Positions 24,636 to 28,042 of a stretch of 28,042 nucleotides of DNA are shown here, piece by piece; position 1 is the first letter of the stretch, and each line of letters starts with the position of its first letter. The notes under the pieces are model-generated. The model made no database searches. It had not been told where the DNA came from and was given only the letters and a program-made list of their open reading frames with translations. The translations under genes were made by a program, and so were the position numbers. This stretch comes from CAYMWF01 sp964394085 [NCBI: uncultured Gemmatimonadota bacterium] (GTDB lineage: Bacteria > GCA-2686955 > CAYMWF01): the NCBI GenBank assembly GCA_964394085.1, contig CAYMWF010000061.1, positions 1-28,042 of the forward strand. The letters run 5' to 3'.

Positions 24636-25004
24636 AGATGTAGGAGTCCGGCACCAAGGGGAAAAGGGAAACTACTTCCTGATTTTGCAGCTGTGACCCA
24701 GAACCCCCTTCAACGGGAGAACCTCTGTGATATTCGCCTAACCTTTGGTGGTAGGGAGTAAATTTGGCGAGTGTCGATTCATTCCTTATAAAATTATCTG
24801 TTTTGCAACTCCTTACATAACATCGGGTTACAGGGAAAAAATCGATAATCTGAAAACATTTTCCTGAAAATCCCAGTTTTGCCCTCTTTATATAACAGGA
24901 CCACAAAGTTCGCCAGCTGTCTAGACCTCCATAACAAAAGGAGGTGATCGATTCTAAATCAGTAACTCAAGACAATCTGTGACGCACTGGAGAAAGGAGA
25001 ATTT
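24636..25004. other. AT-rich spacer between lysis and structural genes
   Basis: This is a 369-bp gap with no convincing gene. It holds a candidate promoter at 24764-24792 and, at 24941-24946, an AGGAGG without a good start codon behind it (a 12-codon GTG frame overlaps it). A minus-strand frame of 92 codons across 24628-24906 has no motif and lies opposite the plus-strand direction of all neighbours, so it is not called. Confidence 0.5.
24764..24792 (+). promoter_or_regulatory. Candidate promoter of the beta-sandwich gene run
   Basis: TTGGCG at 24764-24769 and TATAAA at 24787-24792 are 17 bp apart. A start near 24800 would give a leader of about 205 nt before the first beta-sandwich gene. 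The site lies in the only long gap between the lysis-like genes and the structural genes. Confidence 0.35.
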
Positions 25005-25388
25005 ATGGCGATAGTAACCGAGTGGACCGATCCCCATGGTGGTCCAGCTTGTGCGGTGTCATTTATGACGATGAATGCACCAAACAATACCACAGAGAAC
25101 ACCAATGCATATCCCCAACCGCTGCCGCATACATACATCACATTGTATGCAGAGGCTACTGGTCCGCTGAACGGTACAGTTTCGATCGATCTTCAAGGTA
25201 CGTATGACGGATCAAGTTACGTTACATTGGTTTCTAACATAATTGCAGGAACGAGTCTTGCCACGCCAACTTCTGGGACTTTCAACCTGGAGCAATATTC
25301 TGCATTAAGCTTCCGGTTTGAGTTAACCACGAATATGGCAGAAACTGAAGACATAACGATTTATCTCATTTTCGAGAGGGAGGTCTAA
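25005..25388 (+). CDS. Small beta-sandwich protein, type A
   Basis: The gene encodes 127 residues. It begins MAIVTEWTDP and is rich in Thr, Ser and Tyr, with alternating hydrophobic residues and no signal peptide, as expected for an all-beta virion protein. A central LQGTYDGSSYVTL motif is shared with the other small proteins downstream. It closely resembles the gene at 26885 (type A'), for example in YPQPLP-x-TYIT-x-YAEAT. AAAGGAG lies just before the ATG. The next gene begins 3 bp after the stop. A phage head- or tail-decoration role is inferred from context. Confidence 0.72.
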   Translation: MAIVTEWTDPHGGPACAVSFMTMNAPNNTTENTNAYPQPLPHTYITLYAEATGPLNGTVSIDLQGTYDGSSYVTLVSNIIAGTSLATPTSGTFNLEQYSALSFRFELTTNMAETEDITIYLIFEREV

Positions 25389-25391
25389 CTT

Positions 25392-25739
25392 ATGCCAAGC
25401 ATAATACCCATGAAAGGTCAGAGCACGGAGCAAGCCGGTACTACTTACGGCAATTTTGTAGATGCCTCGGGATATCAGGAAGTTTTCGTTACTCTTACTG
25501 TGGGAACAGCGTCGGGTACTGATCCAACGCTGGATGTCCAGTTGCAGCACTCACCTGATGGCGTAAACTGGAAAAATCTGTTCGAAGATTTCCAACAGGG
25601 AGTATTTCCCCGAATGGAAGCCTCGGGCTCAGAAACAATCAGAATCTCTAAATTTGCGAAATATATACGACCATACTGGACAATAGGTGGTACCACTCCC
25701 GTGTTTTCCTTTGATCTGAGCGCCACAATGCGGTCATAG
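25392..25739 (+). CDS. Small beta-sandwich protein, type B
   Basis: The gene encodes 115 residues. The core pattern DPTLDVQLQHSPDGVNWKNL, then KYIRPYWTIGGTTPVFSFDL, is of the style seen in phage decoration or fibre proteins with a beta-sandwich fold. It matches the first 110 residues of the last gene in the window (type B'). GGGAGG from the end of the preceding gene supports the ATG, indicating translational coupling with type A. The A-B pair recurs as A'-B' at the right edge. Confidence 0.72.
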   Translation: MPSIIPMKGQSTEQAGTTYGNFVDASGYQEVFVTLTVGTASGTDPTLDVQLQHSPDGVNWKNLFEDFQQGVFPRMEASGSETIRISKFAKYIRPYWTIGGTTPVFSFDLSATMRS

Positions 25740-25749
25740 CTTGGGTTAC

Positions 25750-25842
25750 ATGACATCTCCCAGGATGTATATGGTGGACTATTTTCATACATCATTGAAC
25801 CAGAATAATCACTATCAACAGTTGTTCTACAGAAGGGGGTAG
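25750..25842 (+). CDS. Possible 30-residue peptide between structural genes
   Basis: An ATG frame encodes MTSPRMYMVDYFHTSLNQNN and ten further residues, ending 6 bp before the next gene's start. Composition is plausible, but no Shine-Dalgarno precedes it and no family is recognised. It may be chance. It is recorded because the other gaps in this gene run also hold short open frames. Confidence 0.2.
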   Translation: MTSPRMYMVDYFHTSLNQNNHYQQLFYRRG

Positions 25843-25848
25843 AAGGAT

Positions 25849-26277
25849 ATGGCGGTACAAACAGATTGGACTCTTGGGTTCACAGGTCCTCAAGGAACAT
25901 ATTATTTCACACGTCTTACTGCGCCAAATGCAACAACCGAGCTAACCAGCAAATTCCCATTTGAGTTTCCTGCACCTTATGTCATGGTGACTCTCTACAG
26001 TGCTGACGGAGCGAACTTTGCTCAAAATTGTTCTCTGGATGTTTACGGTGTAGTGGTGGAGTCAAACACTTCTGATGTTCACTCTGAAAAAGACATCAAA
26101 ATTGCCGAGCTGATCTCTGCCGCCGCACAAGGAGCAGATCCTGTATTATCACAATGCCAAGTGGAGAATTTTCCTGCACTTGCCTATAAGTTTGGAGTAA
26201 AAGCTACACAAAATGCGAGTGATGATGAGGCTGTAATTGGAGTATTCATCCAGAACAAGCAAAGATCAAGCAAGTAA
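25849..26277 (+). CDS. Small beta-sandwich protein, type C
   Basis: The gene encodes 142 residues. It shares the MA-x-x-TDWT opening with types A and A', and patterns such as APNATTELT..FPFEFPAPYVMVTLY and SLDVYG, so it is probably a longer member of the same fold family. It carries an extra segment around EKDIKIAELISAAAQGADPV. The next gene is a very close paralogue (C'). A GAAGG/AGAAGGGGG stretch upstream serves as ribosome-binding site. Confidence 0.72.
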   Translation: MAVQTDWTLGFTGPQGTYYFTRLTAPNATTELTSKFPFEFPAPYVMVTLYSADGANFAQNCSLDVYGVVVESNTSDVHSEKDIKIAELISAAAQGADPVLSQCQVENFPALAYKFGVKATQNASDDEAVIGVFIQNKQRSSK

Positions 26278-26291
26278 AGGAGGGTCGGATA

Positions 26292-26714
26292 ATGGCAGTA
26301 CAAACAGATTGGACACTTGGGTTCACAGGGTCCCAAGGGACTTACTACTTCACGCGTATTGACGGACCGAATGCAGAAACTGTATTCACAAATAAGTTTC
26401 CTTTCGAGCTTCACGGGCCATATGTAGAGGTAACGCTGTATAGTGCTGACGGAGCGAATTTTGACCAACAATGTTCTCTCGATGTATACGCTGTCGTTGC
26501 AGAAACCAACGGATCTGATGTTCACACTGAAAAGGACATTGAAATAGAGGAATTAATCGCTGCAGCTGCACAAGGAGCTGAACCTGTACTCTCTAATTTT
26601 CAGGTAGAAAAATACCCGGCCCTTGCTTACAAGTTCGGGGTAGAATCCGGAGCTAATGCGAGTAATGATGGTGCAGTGATAGGAGTATTCATTCCGAATC
26701 TTTCAAGAGATTAG
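26292..26714 (+). CDS. Small beta-sandwich protein, type C'
   Basis: This 140-residue tandem paralogue of the preceding gene shares most of its length, including MAVQTDWTLGFTG, YSADGANF, EKDIEIEELIAAAAQGAEPV and PALAYKFGV. GGAGG lies about eight bases before the ATG. The pair clearly arose by a local duplication, and neighbouring substitutions are mostly conservative, suggesting that both are functional. Confidence 0.72.
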   Translation: MAVQTDWTLGFTGSQGTYYFTRIDGPNAETVFTNKFPFELHGPYVEVTLYSADGANFDQQCSLDVYAVVAETNGSDVHTEKDIEIEELIAAAAQGAEPVLSNFQVEKYPALAYKFGVESGANASNDGAVIGVFIPNLSRD

Positions 26715-26721
26715 GGATGAA

Positions 26722-26838
26722 ATGAAGTGCAAAGAAAATAGTCTAGCGCCTTGGATTCGCTTAATAGACTGTTTCGTATCGGAAGATTATGAAGCGCTTC
26801 AGATTGAAGCAGGGGTTGTAGCATTGAGAAAGGATTAA
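26722..26838 (+). CDS. Possible 38-residue protein
   Basis: An ATG frame at 26722, with AGGGA a few bases upstream, encodes a 38-residue peptide with protein-like composition (MKCKENSLAPWIRLIDCFVS and onward), ending just before the Shine-Dalgarno region of the next gene. Its C-terminal part (DYEALQIEAGVVALRKD) weakly resembles a 29-codon TTG frame at 27276-27365 (GFERFQMNGDLRYLLERT), also in a gap of this gene run. Unknown function, and possibly a remnant. Confidence 0.3.
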   Translation: MKCKENSLAPWIRLIDCFVSEDYEALQIEAGVVALRKD

Positions 26839-26884
26839 GGAGGCTATCTGCTTAAAACACAATAGTTAACAGAAGGAAATACAA

Positions 26885-27271
26885 ATGGCAATTATTACAG
26901 ATTGGACTGATCCTATCGGAGGGCTTGGTTCGGCAATGTCATACATGACAATGGACTTGCCGGATACTGATACGGTTTATACGAATAAGTATCCGCAACC
27001 TCTCCCAAACACTTACATTACAATCTACGCAGAGGCAACCGCGACACTCACTGCGGCAGCAACATTCGATCTCTATGGAACGTATGATGGGACCAATTAC
27101 GTGAAATTGGTGGATGGCATAATTGCGTCTTCCAACCTCGCTAGTCCGGCTGTCGGCGTTTTTAATTTGGGACAATATTCTGCAGTTGGTTATAAAATAG
27201 CGGTGATTACAGCTGACGATGAAACTCTAAAGGACATAAGCCTGTACCTTGTCTTTCCACGAGGTCTCTAA
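26885..27271 (+). CDS. Small beta-sandwich protein, type A'
   Basis: The gene encodes 128 residues and is a paralogue of the type A gene at 25005. Shared features include MAI-x-T-x-WTDP, YPQPLPNTYITIYAEAT, the GTYDGTNYVKL strand pair and the closing QYSA.....DISLYLVF. GAAGGA lies six bases before the ATG. It precedes a type B' gene, so the A-B order is repeated. Inferred virion decoration or tail component. Confidence 0.72.
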   Translation: MAIITDWTDPIGGLGSAMSYMTMDLPDTDTVYTNKYPQPLPNTYITIYAEATATLTAAATFDLYGTYDGTNYVKLVDGIIASSNLASPAVGVFNLGQYSAVGYKIAVITADDETLKDISLYLVFPRGL

Positions 27272-27394
27272 CGAGTTGTTTCGTACTGCTTCGGCAAGAA
27301 AAATAGCTGGTTTTGAACGCTTCCAGATGAATGGGGATTTGCGATATTTGTTGGAAAGGACCTAACTAATCTGATAATACATGGAGCGTGTAAA

Positions 27395-28042
27395 ATGGAG
27401 CAAGTCTATCAAAAGATCTTACATGAAGGAACGTATGAAAGAGAATCTGGTTATGGCCCACCTGTTGATGTGAGTGGGTGTGATGCTGCTGTTGTTACTT
27501 GTGGTGTTGGTAGTGTCAAGGGAACGAATCCAACCCTTGATGTCTATCTCCAACATTCGTCTGATGGATTGAACTGGAAGGATCTTTTCAGTGAGACCTG
27601 GCAAGGTTTATTCTCCCGATTCTCTGCATTTGGCGTGCATTCAATCTGGATAAATAGATTTGGAAGGTTTCTGCGAGTAAGGTGGACTTTGGGTGGTACT
27701 GATCCTGAATTCAGTTTTAATGTAACAGCAACATTGGCGATAAAAACAAAAGAGCTTAATATTCTAAGCGCTGAGGATTTTTTCCTGGGAGCGCAGGGTA
27801 TCGATGGAATGTATATTGTAGACGGAACTACATATGATTTTCCTGCAATAGATTTAGCTGCAAAAGCATGTCCAAGCACAGTATGTCTTTGGAACGCCTA
27901 TTTCCCTGGATTAGCCGGTTGTACAGATGAAATTGAGCCCGAAAATGGAAAATATGGTAAAAACTATGAGGAATTATTTTGCGGAATGATTAATCTAAAA
28001 ACCTTTGATATTGCACAACGATATATGCGAGAGTATAATAAA
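27395..28042 (+). CDS. Beta-sandwich protein, type B', with C-terminal extension (partial)
   Basis: The frame is open from ATG 27395 (GGAG eight bases upstream) to the end of the window: 216 codons with no stop. Residues about 20-115 match type B (NPTLDVYLQHSSDGLNWKDL; RWTLGGTDPEFSFNVTATL). Beyond residue 120 the protein continues into at least 95 residues not present in type B, containing several Cys (ACPSTVCLW, GLAGC, ELFC). The type B module may therefore be the N-terminal attachment domain of a larger virion protein. The 3' end lies outside the window. Confidence 0.7.
   Translation, partial: MEQVYQKILHEGTYERESGYGPPVDVSGCDAAVVTCGVGSVKGTNPTLDVYLQHSSDGLNWKDLFSETWQGLFSRFSAFGVHSIWINRFGRFLRVRWTLGGTDPEFSFNVTATLAIKTKELNILSAEDFFLGAQGIDGMYIVDGTTYDFPAIDLAAKACPSTVCLWNAYFPGLAGCTDEIEPENGKYGKNYEELFCGMINLKTFDIAQRYMREYNK

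Noticed and set aside
24628-24906. 92-codon minus-strand frame in the spacer
   Set aside because: No motif or convincing start signal, and its direction opposes all neighbours in the phage-like region.
27395-28042. Diversity-generating retroelement target protein
   Set aside because: The extended B' protein might suggest a variable C-terminus, but no reverse transcriptase, template repeat or paired near-identical segment is visible in the window.

Overview
The window looks like chromosomal DNA of a GC-rich, Gram-negative-type bacterium with a flexible anaerobic or microaerobic metabolism. It encodes cytochrome bd oxidase, a tungsten-type aldehyde oxidoreductase and several exported surface proteins. 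The paired exported beta-helix proteins opening with a DEYPTIQ/DDYPTIQ motif, followed by a lamin-tail protein, resemble genes common in FCB-group and neighbouring candidate phyla (Krumholzibacteriota, Latescibacterota, Eisenbacteria-like). This is an impression from protein style, not a marker-gene assignment. From about 19.55 kb onward the DNA is visibly AT-richer and phage-like in content.

Layout. 1-378: a 55-bp direct repeat and no convincing gene. 379-1767 (-): a SEC-C zinc-motif protein. 2106-6481 (+): two tandem paralogous exported beta-helix proteins, the first with an intrinsic-terminator-like hairpin in its leader. 6753-8726 (+): an exported protein with three lamin-tail repeats. 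8871-10028 (+): a fusion of a GNAT acetyltransferase and an aminoglycoside-nucleotidyltransferase-like domain, with a 42-bp coding repeat. 10029-10396: a repeat-rich spacer. 10397-12729 (-): cydAB. 13115-17833 (+): a tightly coupled five-gene operon encoding a MoaD-like carrier, a FAD/NAD(P) oxidoreductase, the aldehyde ferredoxin oxidoreductase catalytic subunit, a four-cluster ferredoxin and a 2-oxoacid:acceptor oxidoreductase gamma-type subunit. 18014-19545 (-): an IS91-family rolling-circle element with a Y2 transposase and a small zinc-ribbon gene. 19547-22438 (+): a KAP-family P-loop NTPase whose 5' end appears to have been removed at the IS91 end. 22555-24635 (+): a lysis-cassette-like trio of holin-like protein, amidase and spanin-like coiled-coil protein. 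25005-28042 (+): six small beta-sandwich paralogues of phage-decoration style, in the order A-B-C-C'-A'-B', the last running off the window.

How the genes work together. The operon at 13.1-17.8 kb has the parts list of the NAD-linked AorABC-type aldehyde oxidoreductase known from Aromatoleum: tungstopterin catalytic subunit, polyferredoxin, FAD/NAD subunit and MoaD-like protein. The extra 2-oxoacid oxidoreductase gamma subunit has no alpha or beta partners in view. The divergently transcribed cydAB provides a high-affinity terminal oxidase. The right-hand third looks like the late (lysis and virion-decoration) region of a prophage or phage-derived island, joined to the chromosome side by the IS91 element.

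Limits: all family calls come from reading motifs by eye. Promoters and hairpins are pattern matches. No tRNA, rRNA, CRISPR array or integrase was recognised.
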